A stretch of 64,000 nucleotides of DNA from Excoecaria cochinchinensis (GCA_947683425.1 CANTUQ010000081.1:8986501-9050500); one strand, 5' to 3'. Shown: positions 8,581 through 20,964, counted from the stretch's first letter. Made by a program: numbers and translations. Notes: a model not told the origin generated them from the letters alone.

Positions 8581-9262
8581 GCCTTATGTAGAGAATAGGT
8601 ACGTTTTAAATGTTTTCTTTTCTTTTATTATTTTACTTATTATTTTTCTATTATTTGGGTTTGTTTTCTTTTCTTTTCTGATTTATAAGATTTAATTTTA
8701 ATTACATTAACCTAATTTTACCATTTAAGCATTAAAAACACAGAAAAAGGAGAATTAAAAGTGGGAATTTAAATTTTAAAACCCTAACGTCGTGACTTTT
8801 CCTTTTCTCAGTTTTCTCTGTTAGTTTTATTTTCCCTAGCACAGGTCACGACTAAAAAAACTTTCATTTCTTCTTTTCTTCTTCTTCCACAGAGACTTTC
8901 GAATTTCCATCCTCTGCTTTCCTTTCGTTTTCCTAGTTTTACATTACATCATTCCTCTTTTATTTCTTCTCTTTTCTTTTCTTCAAACGACTGACTTAGG
9001 GATTACGAGATTTTCATTCTCCATTCAGGTTTGTCATTTTATTTTCATTTTTCTTTTTCATTTCTTCTTTCCCCTAACACATTTAATTTCGGCATTTTCA
9101 CAACTAAATCACATTTCATTTGTAGTTATTCTCTGTTTACATTCCTTTATCTTTTATCTTTTATGTTTTCCTTTAGTGTATTTGGTTTTGTTAATTTCTT
9201 CATTTGTCTTTAGATTTACTTCTCTTTAGTTTTCATTCTCTGTTTACCTAACACAATCAAAT

Positions 9263-10408
9263 ATGGTGAGAACAAAGAATCCCTATGTTTCCCGAATTGA
9301 ACAAGAAGAGCAGGAAGGTGAGGAAGTGAATAATGCTGTTCATTATGGTGCTCTATTTCCTGTATTCTCTGTAGACGAAGGCAGTAGGTATTTAACTCTT
9401 CGTGATAGGCATTTGATGCAATGTAAGTATTTTCCTGAATCTTTACTTAATCAAATTGGCATGCTAGATGTAGTGAATGAAATGTTAAGATTTTGTGGGT
9501 TATTTAAATTTGCATCTATGCATGAAGATGTTCGTCCTGATTTGGTTTTAGAATTTTACACCACCTTAAAAAAGAATGATGATAATGAGAATTGGTTAGA
9601 TTTTAGGATGGCTGGTAAACCTTATACTTTAACCTATTTTATGATGAATAGGATGTTTAGATTTTCTCAAGCTGGTTTAACTGAGCCACCTAAATCTTTT
9701 AAGCCACATAGATTTTGGACATTTTTAACTGATTTGCAAACTCGTTATAGGGCTAGGGATGCTAAATCTATGTTTATTAAAGATTTGAGATATTGGATTT
9801 TGCATAGAGTTTTAGCTTCTCTAATTTTTAATAGGTCTGAATTTAACAGAGTTTCATATAATGAGTTGTTTTTGATGTGGTGTGTACATAAACGCAAGGA
9901 CGTATGTTGGCCTTTTTGGATAGTAAGTCAATTGTTGCAATGTGTACATAAGCATGATTCACCTTTAACACATGGGCATGTTATTTCTAGTATTGCAAGC
10001 AATCTAAATGTGGATCTTGATGCCTACTATAGAGTTTTTTCTTGCCATTATTTTAATAAGAATATGTTAGTTCGTGGAGAGGTTGTTGGTAATAATTTTC
10101 AGGAAATTCCGGCACGTGCTCGATCTTGTTGGAGGGATATTGCTGGAACTTCTGAGCCACAAGTAGAGGCACAAGAAGAAGAAGGTGAGGAGGAGGTAAG
10201 TGAGGATGAAGTGATGCCCGATATTCCAGCTGCTGTGGGTGCTGCTCCTGATATTGGCTCATCCAGCCATAACATCCCATCAATGTTATCTAATATGCAA
10301 GAGCAATTATCTTCCATTGAGCGACGTCAAAGGCGGCTGGAGTACAAGTTTGATAATTTCTTGATACAATCGGGTTTTGTGGTTCCATCACCTCCACCTT
10401 CACCATGA
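9263..10408 (+). CDS. Athila-type second ORF, copy 2
   Basis: 381 residues, identical to the copy 1 product as read. The ORF is fully open, in contrast to the pol genes of every other element in the window. Its preservation in all units reflects recent multiplication and is not by itself evidence of selection. Confidence 0.7.
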   Translation: MVRTKNPYVSRIEQEEQEGEEVNNAVHYGALFPVFSVDEGSRYLTLRDRHLMQCKYFPESLLNQIGMLDVVNEMLRFCGLFKFASMHEDVRPDLVLEFYTTLKKNDDNENWLDFRMAGKPYTLTYFMMNRMFRFSQAGLTEPPKSFKPHRFWTFLTDLQTRYRARDAKSMFIKDLRYWILHRVLASLIFNRSEFNRVSYNELFLMWCVHKRKDVCWPFWIVSQLLQCVHKHDSPLTHGHVISSIASNLNVDLDAYYRVFSCHYFNKNMLVRGEVVGNNFQEIPARARSCWRDIAGTSEPQVEAQEEEGEEEVSEDEVMPDIPAAVGAAPDIGSSSHNIPSMLSNMQEQLSSIERRQRRLEYKFDNFLIQSGFVVPSPPPSP

Positions 10409-10849
10409 TAGGAGAGTTTTCTTTTTATTCATTTTTATTTGTTTCTTTTACTTATTTTTGTGTGTCATTCCTCCACATTGAGGACAATGTTGGTTTTAAA
10501 TGTGGGGGAGTGACTGTGTTGTGTGTTGTGATATTTGTGACTGTGTTTGTGAGTTTGTGTAGGTATTATGTATGTAAATTGCATGATTGTTTTTGTTTGT
10601 GTGTTTTTATATTTCAATTAGGCTTTTAAGTAAACTTTATTATAAAACATTGTTTATTTGGTATATGATATAGGTTGTTAAGTTCATTATCTTTTATGCT
10701 CATTTTTATCAGTTTTTCAAAAATTTTTGGGATGTGTTTTAAGTTTTTCAAGTTATTTGGTTTTACTTATTTCAACATTATAGATTATTTAGTCTCTTTA
10801 CCTACCATGTTTTTAAAGTTAGAATTTGCTCATTTTGTTTAAAATTTTA

Positions 10850-11051
10850 AGTTTCCAGTTGCCTATGGAAACTATAGCCATAATACTTGCCCTTATTTCT
10901 TTTCAATAATGGATGAGGACTCAAAAAGAAAAGAAAAATAAAGATAAGTGGGAAGGAGCATAAAATGCACCCACTAATTTCAACAATAAATAACAAGATG
11001 TATATTTAAAATTGCAAAAATATGGGATGGAGCGTAAAACGCACCCATATT
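10850..11051 (+). promoter_or_regulatory. Three-hairpin 3' UTR element, copy 2
   Basis: Same hairpins as 4482-4683: the AGTTTCCA stem at 10850, AGTGGG/GCAT at 10947 and AATATGGG/GCGT at 11019. Confidence 0.62.
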
Positions 11052-11458
11052 AACTTCTCTTGCTATGCATGGAATTAAATGAAAAATATATATATCCATG
11101 TAAAAAAGAATATAAAAAAAAAAGAAAAAGAGTCTAAAAATGCCATGAGATTTGATTAAGGGTGAGTGAGCTTCAATTGTCTTAAAAGGTGACTAGCAAT
11201 CTTAGATTTTTAACTTTTATGATCAATTTTCTCTCTTTGATTCATGTTTAGTTTTTGAGACTTTATATTCTTTATGTTGGAAGTAGTAAAGTTAGGAAAC
11301 TTGATGAATTTTCAATGCATAATTTGAATTTTGATTTACTGATATGTGTGAGTGTTTGAGATAGTTGAGCTTTACAATTTTAGTATACATAGCTAAATGA
11401 ACAGTATTTTGTAATGATATTTACTGACTATTGAATTTGTTTATTTCTTTTCTCTTGC

Positions 11459-11492
11459 TTGAGGACAAGCAAGGGTTTAGTGTGGGAGAATT
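11459..11492 (+). other. Polypurine tract module, copy 2
   Basis: TTGAGGACAAGC...GTGTGGGAGAATT abutting LTR 3. Confidence 0.75.
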
Positions 11493-13018
11493 TGATAAGA
11501 GCTAAATTGAAGTATAATTTAGTATTTATTTTGTGTGAATTTATGTAATTAATCATGTAATTGTTTGTAAAATTTAATGTGATGTGTTAGATTATGTTTA
11601 TTTGTATCAGTTGAGTTTTTATGTTGATTATCTGCGTTTTTAGGTGAAGAAATGAAGAGAAGAGTAAATAGAACAAGCAAGTCACGAGAGAGGAGCAGGT
11701 CACGCCACACACAAGGAGTCACGCGACGTGACCGTAGGTAACGAGATGTGACTGGAGAAGAGAAAGGAGAGAAAGAAGAAAAAGAGAAAGAAAAGAAGAA
11801 AAGAAGCTGAGGGAGAGGAAGTCACGCGACGTGAGCAAAGGTCACACGACGTGACGAGAAGCCAGGAGAAGAGGAGGAGGCGAGACGTGAGTGCCAGTCA
11901 TGCCACACACGCGCAGACTCATGCCGTGATGGGAGGTAACGTCCCGTGACTGGCCAGAGAGGGAAGAGAAAACCGAAAGAAAGAAAGAAGGAAGAAAATG
12001 AGCAAGCGTGTTCTGTCGCGATCGCGACACCGTTGGGATCGCGACAGAGATGACCGTTGGACAGTTTTGGGCCAAAAGTCACATGAAAAGTCATCTTGTT
12101 TCACCAAATTTTGCAACAATTCCCAAGAGACATCTTTAAGGGACACAATCTTTAAATTATTATCTATAAATAGGTAGTTTAACTGTAATTTTAGGATGAT
12201 GAATTTTAAGTTAAGTAATTTTTCTGTATTTTGTAAGAGAGATTTTTCTTAGTTAAATTTCTATTTAGTTTTATGTTTTGAAGAAGAAGATCAAGGAGAA
12301 GGAAAATTTATTTTCAAGAGATTGAGAAAAGGGTTGAAAGGCTTCTATCTTGTTCTCTTATTTTTAATTCTTCTCCAATATTTCTATGAATATCATTTTA
12401 ATGAATTTGCATATTATAATTTTTTCTATTTCTATCTACTTTCATAGTCTTTCATTGTAGATTCTCTATTAATATCTTTTGCATGATTTTTACAAGTTAA
12501 AGTAATTCGAGAGTTTGCTTTATCTGACATTTAATAGAGATTCATTATTAAGATATATTTGAGGGATCAGTATATTGAGATAATTGCTATAGGTTAGTGT
12601 TTATTCTTAAAATATGTAATTAGAAACCTCTAATTCATTAATGAAAATTGTGAGTTAGAATTTTAATTGTATGTTTTAGGCATTTTAATTCATGTCGAGA
12701 GAGTGGGTTAAAAGTTTATTCTAACTTGGCTTGCATAAAAAGATGAAAGATGTTAATAAAATGATGGAATCAAGTTCATTGTCTTTAATTCTTCATGATT
12801 CATTTTATCTTCTTTTGACTATCATTAACTAGGTTTAAGTAGTTTACATGTTAGATTAGTTTAAAATAGCTTTTCCATCAATTAATCATTGTAAACAAGA
12901 TTAAAATCAATTAGTGATAGTGAGTAAAAACGTTCCTCGTGGGATCGACAATCTTAAGTACTATTGCGGTACACCGTATACTTGCGGTATAATAAGCATA
13001 TATAGAAAATGCTCAACA
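11493..13018 (+). repeat. Athila LTR 3
   Basis: 1526 bp, with no difference seen from LTR 2. Shared between units 2 and 3. The palindrome cluster lies at about 11682-12056. Confidence 0.93.
12165..12172 (+). promoter_or_regulatory. LTR 3 TATA box
   Basis: TATAAATA at the same LTR offset as in LTR 2. Confidence 0.6.
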
Positions 13019-13024
13019 AGTTTT

Positions 13025-13042
13025 TGGCGCCGTTGCCGGGGA
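13025..13042 (+). other. Primer binding site, tRNA-Asp, copy 3
   Basis: Same 18 bases as at 291-308, six bases after LTR 3. Confidence 0.93.
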
Positions 13043-13170
13043 ACGGTTGTTTGCCATTATAAAAATTGATTTATGATTTTGGATTACAATATTTTGTTTT
13101 GTTTTAATTTGTTTGTATTTTTAAATTAATTTTGTGTTTTGTTTTTGGTTTTACAGGATTTTGAAAGTTC

Positions 13171-14166
13171 ATGCCTAGTACAAGGAGTTCTTTAGAAGAG
13201 CTTGAGCCTTTAAATCATGAGATTGAAAGATTTTTGTCAAGTAACCGGAAGTCCAATAAGAAAAAGAACAAGGATAAGAGACCAATTATCATGGCTGACG
13301 AAAATCCACCAAGATTGATGGACTTTGCCACACCTGCTTTGAGTGGTGCTCAACAAGGAGTGGTAAGACCAACGGTAAATGCCAATCAATTTGAAATTAA
13401 GCCTTCATTATTACAAATGATTCAAAATAGTATTCAATTTTATGGTTTGGCAAATGAGGATCCAAATGCTCATTTGGCAAACTTTCTTGAAATATGTGAT
13501 ACCTTTAAGATAAATGGGGTTTCGGCTGATGCAATCAAGCTTAGGCTTTTTCCATTCACTTTGAAGGATAAAGCAAAAGCTTGGTTGAATTCCCTAACAA
13601 GAGGATCTATAACTACTTGGGACCAATTGGCCCAAGCATTCTTATCAAAATATTTTCCATTGGCCAAAACTGCAAAAATCATAAAGGATATTACTACATT
13701 TGTTCAAAATGAAAATGAATCATTATATGAGGCTTGGGAAAGATTCAAGGAATTACAAAGGATGTGTCCACACCATAACTTGCCAAGAGAGTTGTTGATG
13801 CAAACATTTTATAATGGAGTAAATCCTACTACAAGGGGGACTATTGATGCTGCTGCTGGAGGTTCTTTGATGAGAAAAATAATTGATGCAGCATATGAGC
13901 TATTGGAAGAGATGGCAATGAATAACTGTATGTGGCCTTCTGAAAGAGTAAGGGAGTATAATAATTCTAATACTAGGGGGGTACATTCAGTAGATTCTAT
14001 GGTTGCATTACAAGCCCAAATTGAAACATTAAATCATAGAGTTAATAGTCTAAGTTTGGGTGGTAATTCATTAAATGCATGCAATGTGTGTGGTCAACAA
14101 GGACATAAGAGTGATAATTGCAATTTAGGCATGGTTAATAAGGAAGAACAAGTTAATTTTCTTTAA
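13171..14166 (+). CDS. gag: Athila-type Gag, copy 3
   Basis: 331 residues, identical to the copy 2 product, with the gag core, the CX2CX4HX4C knuckle and the same TAA at 14164-14166. Confidence 0.87.
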   Translation: MPSTRSSLEELEPLNHEIERFLSSNRKSNKKKNKDKRPIIMADENPPRLMDFATPALSGAQQGVVRPTVNANQFEIKPSLLQMIQNSIQFYGLANEDPNAHLANFLEICDTFKINGVSADAIKLRLFPFTLKDKAKAWLNSLTRGSITTWDQLAQAFLSKYFPLAKTAKIIKDITTFVQNENESLYEAWERFKELQRMCPHHNLPRELLMQTFYNGVNPTTRGTIDAAAGGSLMRKIIDAAYELLEEMAMNNCMWPSERVREYNNSNTRGVHSVDSMVALQAQIETLNHRVNSLSLGGNSLNACNVCGQQGHKSDNCNLGMVNKEEQVNFL

Positions 14167-14541
14167 GGTCAAGGTCGTGGTAATCCTTATTCTAACACTT
14201 ATAATGCTGGTTGGAGAAACCATCCTAACCTTTCATGGGGGAATAATAATATTAACAACCAAAATAGAGGTGTAGGATACCAACAACCACAAGATAGGTT
14301 TGGTGCCTTTGAGATTAAAATTGATAAGTTTATTGAAGAAATTAATTGTAAGATGCATTCTCAAGATGAAAGTCAAAAGAAACTTGAACAAAAATTTGAT
14401 CAAATTGCTAAAAATCATGCTGCTACTATTCATAATCTTGAGGTTCAAATAGGACAACTTGCTAATTCTTTACCTTCTAGAAATCTAGGATGCCTTCCAA
14501 GTAATACTGAGGAGAATCCTAGGGAGCACATTAAGCCATGA
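14167..14541 (+). pseudogene. Gag C-terminal extension after TAA, copy 3
   Basis: Same 124-codon open continuation in the gag frame as in units 1 and 2. Confidence 0.73.
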
Positions 14542-14772
14542 TATATCTAGTTCTTTTATTTAGGTTACTTTGTTATATTTTCTTTTTAAATTTATTGTGC
14601 TTTGTTTTAGATTAGTTTGGTTAGTTTTATTTTTTGTAATTTAGATTTTAATGCTAAGAAAACAACTGTTTTTAAATTTTTAATTAATTTAGTAAGATGA
14701 GATTTGATTAATAAATATATAAAAAAAATTAAATAGAAAAATAAAAAAAAATGTGTGTTTTGCAGACGTTGC

Positions 14773-14945
14773 TTCTGTCGCGATCGCGGCAAGTATTGCG
14801 ATCGCGACAGAACGCGATTTTGGCAGGGATTGCGTCTCGTGACGTTGCTTCACGCGACGTGACAGTCTGAGGATTTTGTTTGATGGACTTCGCCCAGGTA
14901 AGTAAAGAGCGTCACGAGTCGTGACGTTGCTTCACGAGACGTGAT
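14773..14945. repeat. CpG-rich palindrome cluster, internal, copy 3
   Basis: Same cluster as at 2040-2212, with no base change noticed. Confidence 0.8.
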
Positions 14946-15627
14946 GCCTTATGTAGAGAATAGGTACGTTTTAAATGTTTTCTTTTCTTTTATTATTTTA
15001 CTTATTATTTTTCTATTATTTGGGTTTGTTTTCTTTTCTTTTCTGATTTATAAGATTTAATTTTAATTACATTAACCTAATTTTACCATTTAAGCATTAA
15101 AAACACAGAAAAAGGAGAATTAAAAGTGGGAATTTAAATTTTAAAACCCTAACGTCGTGACTTTTCCTTTTCTCAGTTTTCTCTGTTAGTTTTATTTTCC
15201 CTAGCACAGGTCACGACTAAAAAAACTTTCATTTCTTCTTTTCTTCTTCTTCCACAGAGACTTTCGAATTTCCATCCTCTGCTTTCCTTTCGTTTTCCTA
15301 GTTTTACATTACATCATTCCTCTTTTATTTCTTCTCTTTTCTTTTCTTCAAACGACTGACTTAGGGATTACGGGATTTTCATTCTCCATTCAGGTTTGTC
15401 ATTTTATTTTCATTTTTCTTTTTCATTTCTTCTTTCCCCTAACACATTTAATTTCGGCATTTTCACAACTAAATCACATTTCATTTGTAGTTATTCTCTG
15501 TTTACATTCCTTTATCTTTTATCTTTTATGTTTTCCTTTAGTGTATTTGGTTTTGTTAATTTCTTCATTTGTCTTTAGATTTACTTCTCTTTAGTTTTCA
15601 TTCTCTGTTTACCTAACACAATCAAAT

Positions 15628-16773
15628 ATGGTGAGAACAAAGAATCCCTATGTTTCCCGAATTGAACAAGAAGAGCAGGAAGGTGAGGAAGTGAATAATG
15701 CTGTTCATTATGGTGCTCTATTTCCTGTATTCTCTGTAGACGAAGGCAGTAGGTATTTAACTCTTCGTGATAGGCATTTGATGCAATGTAAGTATTTTCC
15801 TGAATCTTTACTTAATCAAATTGGCATGCTAGATGTAGTGAATGAAATGTTAAGATTTTGTGGGTTATTTAAATTTGCATCTATGCATGAAGATGTTCGT
15901 CCTGATTTGGTTTTAGAATTTTACACCACCTTAAAAAAGAATGATGATAATGAGAATTGGTTAGATTTTAGGATGGCTGGTAAACCTTATACTTTAACCT
16001 ATTTTATGATGAATAGGATGTTTAGATTTTCTCAAGCTGGTTTAACTGAGCCACCTAAATCTTTTAAGCCACATAGATTTTGGACATTTTTAACTGATTT
16101 GCAAACTCGTTATAGGGCTAGGGATGCTAAATCTATGTTTATTAAAGATTTGAGATATTGGATTTTGCATAGAGTTTTAGCTTCTCTAATTTTTAATAGG
16201 TCTGAATTTAACAGAGTTTCATATAATGAGTTGTTTTTGATGTGGTGTGTACATAAACGCAAGGACGTATGTTGGCCTTTTTGGATAGTAAGTCAATTGT
16301 TGCAATGTGTACATAAGCATGATTCACCTTTAACACATGGGCATGTTATTTCTAGTATTGCAAGCAATCTAAATGTGGATCTTGATGCCTACTATAGAGT
16401 TTTTTCTTGCCATTATTTTAATAAGAATATGTTAGTTCGTGGAGAGGTTGTTGGTAATAATTTTCAGGAAATTCCGGCACGTGCTCGATCTTATTGGAGG
16501 GATATTGCTGGAACTTCTGAGCCACAAGTAGAGGCACAAGAAGAAGAAGGTGAGGAGGAGGTAAGTGAGGATGAAGTGATGCCCGATATTCCAGCTGCTG
16601 TGGGTGCTGCTCCTGATATTGGCTCATCCAGCCATAACATCCCATCAATGTTATCTAATATGCAAGAGCAATTATCTTCCATTGAGCGACGTCAAAGGCG
16701 GCTGGAGTACAAGTTTGATAATTTCTTGATACAATCGGGTTTTGTGGTTCCATCACCTCCACCTTCACCATGA
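15628..16773 (+). CDS. Athila-type second ORF, copy 3
   Basis: 381 residues, differing from copies 1 and 2 by Tyr for Cys at residue 289, just after the compact domain and before the acidic stretch. Otherwise as described for copy 1. Confidence 0.7.
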   Translation: MVRTKNPYVSRIEQEEQEGEEVNNAVHYGALFPVFSVDEGSRYLTLRDRHLMQCKYFPESLLNQIGMLDVVNEMLRFCGLFKFASMHEDVRPDLVLEFYTTLKKNDDNENWLDFRMAGKPYTLTYFMMNRMFRFSQAGLTEPPKSFKPHRFWTFLTDLQTRYRARDAKSMFIKDLRYWILHRVLASLIFNRSEFNRVSYNELFLMWCVHKRKDVCWPFWIVSQLLQCVHKHDSPLTHGHVISSIASNLNVDLDAYYRVFSCHYFNKNMLVRGEVVGNNFQEIPARARSYWRDIAGTSEPQVEAQEEEGEEEVSEDEVMPDIPAAVGAAPDIGSSSHNIPSMLSNMQEQLSSIERRQRRLEYKFDNFLIQSGFVVPSPPPSP

Positions 16774-17214
16774 TAGGAGAGTTTTCTTTTTATTCATTTT
16801 TATTTGTTTCTTTTACTTATTTTTGTGTGTCATTCCTCCACATTGAGGACAATGTTGGTTTTAAATGTGGGGGAGTGACTGTGTTGTGTGTTGTGATATT
16901 TGTGACTGTGTTTGTGAGTTTGTGTAGGTATTATGTATGTAAATTGCATGATTGTTTTTGTTTGTGTGTTTTTATATTTCAATTAGGCTTTTAAGTAAAC
17001 TTTATTATAAAACATTGTTTATTTGGTATATGATATAGGTTGTTAAGTTCATTATCTTTTATGCTCATTTTTATCAGTTTTTCAAAAATTTTTGGGATGT
17101 GTTTTAAGTTTTTCAAGTTATTTGGTTTTACTTATTTCAACATTATAGATTATTTAGTCTCTTTACCTACCATGTTTTTAAAGTTAGAATTTGCTCATTT
17201 TGTTTAAAATTTTA

Positions 17215-17416
17215 AGTTTCCAGTTGCCTATGGAAACTATAGCCATAATACTTGCCCTTATTTCTTTTCAATAATGGATGAGGACTCAAAAAGAAAAGAA
17301 AAATAAAGATAAGTGGGAAGGAGCATAAAATGCACCCACTAATTTCAACAATAAATAACAAGATGTATATTTAAAATTGCAAAAATATGGGATGGAGCGT
17401 AAAACGCACCCATATT
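17215..17416 (+). promoter_or_regulatory. Three-hairpin 3' UTR element, copy 3
   Basis: Same three stems as in units 1 and 2, with the AGTGGG stem at 17312. Confidence 0.62.
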
Positions 17417-17823
17417 AACTTCTCTTGCTATGCATGGAATTAAATGAAAAATATATATATCCATGTAAAAAAGAATATAAAAAAAAAAGAAAAAGAGTCT
17501 AAAAATGCCATGAGATTTGATTAAGGGTGAGTGAGCTTCAATTGTCTTAAAAGGTGACTAGCAATCTTAGATTTTTAACTTTTATGATCAATTTTCTCTC
17601 TTTGATTCATGTTTAGTTTTTGAGACTTTATATTCTTTATGTTGGAAGTAGTAAAGTTAGGAAACTTGATGAATTTTCAATGCATAATTTGAATTTTGAT
17701 TTACTGATATGTGTGAGTGTTTGAGATAGTTGAGCTTTACAATTTTAGTATACATAGCTAAATGAACAGTATTTTGTAATGATATTTACTGACTATTGAA
17801 TTTGTTTATTTCTTTTCTCTTGC

Positions 17824-17857
17824 TTGAGGACAAGCAAGGGTTTAGTGTGGGAGAATT
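17824..17857 (+). other. Polypurine tract module, copy 3
   Basis: TTGAGGACAAGC...GTGTGGGAGAATT abutting LTR 4. Confidence 0.75.
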
Positions 17858-19383
17858 TGATAAGAGCTAAATTGAAGTATAATTTAGTATTTATTTTGTG
17901 TGAATTTATGTAATTAATCATGTAATTGTTTGTAAAATTTAATGTGATGTGTTAGATTATGTTTATTTGTATCAGTTGAGTTTTTATGTTGATTATCTGC
18001 GTTTTTAGGTGAAGAAATGAAGAGAAGAGTAAATAGAACGAGCAAGTCACGAGAGAGGAGCAGGTCACGCCACACACAAGGAGTCACGCGACGTGACCGT
18101 AGGTAACGAGACGTGACTGGAGAAGAGAAAGGAGAGAAAGAAGAAAAAGAGAAAGAAAAGAAGAAAAGAAGCTGAGGGAGAGGAAGTCACGCGACGTGAG
18201 CAAAGGTCACGCGACGTGACGAGAAGCCAGGAGAAGAGGAGGAGGCGAGACGTGAGTGCCAGTCACGCCACACACGTGCAGAGTCACGCCGTGATGGGAG
18301 GTAACGTCCCGTGACTGGCCAGAGAGGGAAGAGAAAACCGAAAGAAAGAAGGAAGGAAGAAAATGAGCAAGCGTGTTCTGTCGCGATCGCGACACCATTG
18401 GGATCGCGACAGAGACGACCGTTGGACAGTTTTGGGCCAAAAGTCACATAAAAAGTCATCTTATTTCACCAAATTCTGCAACCATTCCCAAGAGACATCT
18501 TTAAGGGACACAATCTTTAAATTATTATCTATAAATAGGTAGTTTAACTGTAATTTTAGGATGATGAATTTTAAGTTAAGTAATTTTTCTGTATTTTGTA
18601 AGAGAGATTTTTCTTAGTTAAATTTCTATTTAGTTTTATTTTTTGAAGAAGAAGATCAAGGAGAAGGAAAATTTATTTTCAAGAGATTGAGAAAAGGGTT
18701 GAAAGGCTTCTATCTTGTTCTCTTATTTTTAATTCTTCTCCAATATTTCTATGAATATCATTTTAATGAATTTGCATATTATAATTCTTTCTATTTCTAT
18801 CTACTTTCATAGTCTTTCATTGTAGATTCTCTATTAATATCTTTTGCATGATTTTTACAAGTTAAAGTAATTCGAGAGTTTGCTTTATCTGACATTTAAT
18901 AGAGATTCATTATTAAGATATATTTGAGGGATCGGTATATTGAGATAATTGCTATAGGCTAGTGTTTATTCTTAAAATATGTAATTAGAAACCTCTAATT
19001 CATTAATGAAAATTGTGAGTTAGAATTTTAATTGTATGTTTTAGGCATTTTAATTCATGTCGAGAGAGTGGGTTAAAAGTTTATTCTAACTTGGCTTGCA
19101 TAAAAAGATGAAAGATGTTAATAAAATGATGGAATCAAGTTCATTGTCTTTAATTCTTCATGATTCATTTTATCTTCTTTTGACTATCATTAACTAGGTT
19201 TAAGTAGTTTACATGTTAGATTAGTTTAAAATAACTTTTCCATCAATTAATCATTGTAAACAAGATTAAAATCAATTAGTAATAGTGAGTAAAAACGTTC
19301 CTCGTGGGATCGACAATCTTAAGTACTATTGCGGTACACCGTATACTTGCGGTATAATAAGCATATATAGAAAATGCTCAACA
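17858..19383 (+). repeat. Athila LTR 4, diverged terminal LTR
   Basis: 1526 bp ending CTCAACA at 19383. It differs from LTRs 2 and 3 at about 20 positions by eye (about 1.3%), roughly 17 of them transitions, many at CpG sites in the palindrome cluster. The next five bases, GGCGA, should be the target duplication; the partner copy is outside the window. Confidence 0.92.
18530..18537 (+). promoter_or_regulatory. LTR 4 TATA box
   Basis: TATAAATA at the same LTR offset. Transcription from here would run antisense into Tat-A. Confidence 0.55.
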
Positions 19384-20876
19384 GGCGATCAGGAGAGGTT
19401 CATAAAACTTGTAAGGTATTTTCAAGTGCGTCTATTTTGGGCAACAAGGAGATTTCATGGAGTCGCCACCCAATAAAACATTGGGAAAGTTCATCTCGCC
19501 TCAGTGAGCCTAAGATGGCGTTGCTATATCCATTTTGGGCAAGCCAGATGGGTCTTGGAGGTCCCATCCTAATAGAACATTAGGAGGGCCCTCTCGACTC
19601 GTGGAGCCTAGGACTATGCAAGTTAAAGCTTTTTTACGGGACACAAGAGGTGTCTTGGAGATCCCATCGAAATAGGTCTCTCACCTCGTTAAGCCCAAAG
19701 ACCAGAGAATGTTCGGGACTTTCCATTTATTCATACCTTAATTAAGTTTATAATTGAGTTTTGAATTTAGCGTTTCATCCCTTTTCTCATTCAATTTTAA
19801 TGCAATTTAACTAAGCACGCATGTCAAACACATAATAAAAGCGATAAATAAAATAAATGAAAGCAAAATAAATTACAACAAAACTAGGGGCGGAATACAA
19901 CCCCCATTTGTAAATAAAATACAATTCATGCATAAGTCGAGCTATTTATTAAATTGAGGACATTGGTCCTCTCATGCATAATTAAAGAAAATAATTTTAA
20001 AGTGATAATTTATTTTGGATGAAAAATCTAGGACATTGGTCCCATTTTTATTAAATAAAACCCAATTTAGTTTAATAGAAATATTTTTGTGATTTTTTAA
20101 TTAACGTGCATAAAAATAATTTATTACAAATTACATATTAAAAAAATAAAATAATGAAAGCAAAATAATGAAAATAATAAAAATTAACAAATTAACTCTC
20201 AAATGTATCTTTAAATCTTCATGGGCTCCTACTTGGAAAAAAAACTCACATATAAAAATGAGTATTGAAAATAAAACAAATGAAAATGAAGTTAGTAATA
20301 AAAAAATGAATTAAACATATAACATGAAAATAATTAAATTAATGCAAACAAAATTGCATCATGTATGACAAGCCAATTAAAATGACATAATAGAAATATG
20401 CAATTTAACAAATTAATAAAATCAACATGCTAAAAAAAACATAAAATAGTGTTAATAAAATTTAACATGCATAAAAACACAAAATAACATCAATAACATC
20501 CAATCATGTATAAAAAGCAAAAGAAATAATAAAAATCAGCATGCATAAAACATATTAATAATATTGATAAAAGCCAACATGCCTAAGCAAACATAAAATA
20601 ATAGTTATAAAACTCAACATGCAAAAAACATGAATAGAAAATACAAACATAAAATTAAGCATGTGTAAAAGTATAAAATAATAACAACAATATCCAACAT
20701 GTATAAAAAACAAAGGTAATAATAAAAATCAGCATGCATAAGAAATAAATAATAATAGTAATAATAAAATTAAACAAGAATAAGGATAATAATAATAATA
20801 ATAATAATACTAATGATGGTAATAAATACAATAATAATAATAACACAATAATAACAAAGAATATGAACAATCAAAC

Positions 20877-20877
<1 letters not shown>

Positions 20878-20964
<87 letters not shown>
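20878..20964. repeat. (TAA)n microsatellite in Tat-A 3' LTR
   Basis: An uninterrupted TAA run of 87 bases within a wider AT-rich tract (20770-20990). The sister LTR has the equivalent at 32721-32804. Confidence 0.95.

Larger units (their letters stand above)
6653..11492 (+). mobile_element. Athila internal region, unit 2
   Basis: This 4840-bp internal region is nearly identical to unit 1. Differences noticed are A to G at the gag codon 241, GGG to GAG near 9008, and two fewer A in the run near 11113. It lies between LTRs 2 and 3. Confidence 0.92.
13019..17857 (+). mobile_element. Athila internal region, unit 3
   Basis: A 4839-bp internal region between LTRs 3 and 4. Against unit 2 I noticed one fewer A in the run near 14750, GAG back to GGG near 15373, and a Cys to Tyr change in the second ORF. 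Confidence 0.92.
1..19383 (+). mobile_element. Tandem array of a pol-less Athila-type LTR retrotransposon
   Basis: Three internal regions (285-5126, 6653-11492, 13019-17857) alternate with four LTRs (1-284 partial, 5127-6652, 11493-13018, 17858-19383). The period is 6368, 6366 and 6365 bp. Each unit has a tRNA-Asp PBS, a gag ORF, a 381-codon ORF and a PPT, but no protease, RT, RNase H or integrase. The Athila lineage is called from the gag core (FEIKP, DPNAHL, LFPF.LKDKAK.WL), the PBS and the LTR start TGATAAG. Neighbouring units share single LTRs, which is not the product of ordinary integration and suggests LTR-LTR unequal recombination. The array is inserted in the left LTR of the minus-strand Tat-A element: the sequence after 19383 matches 31251 onward in the intact sister LTR. 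The left end lies outside the window, so the unit count is a minimum. Confidence 0.9.
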
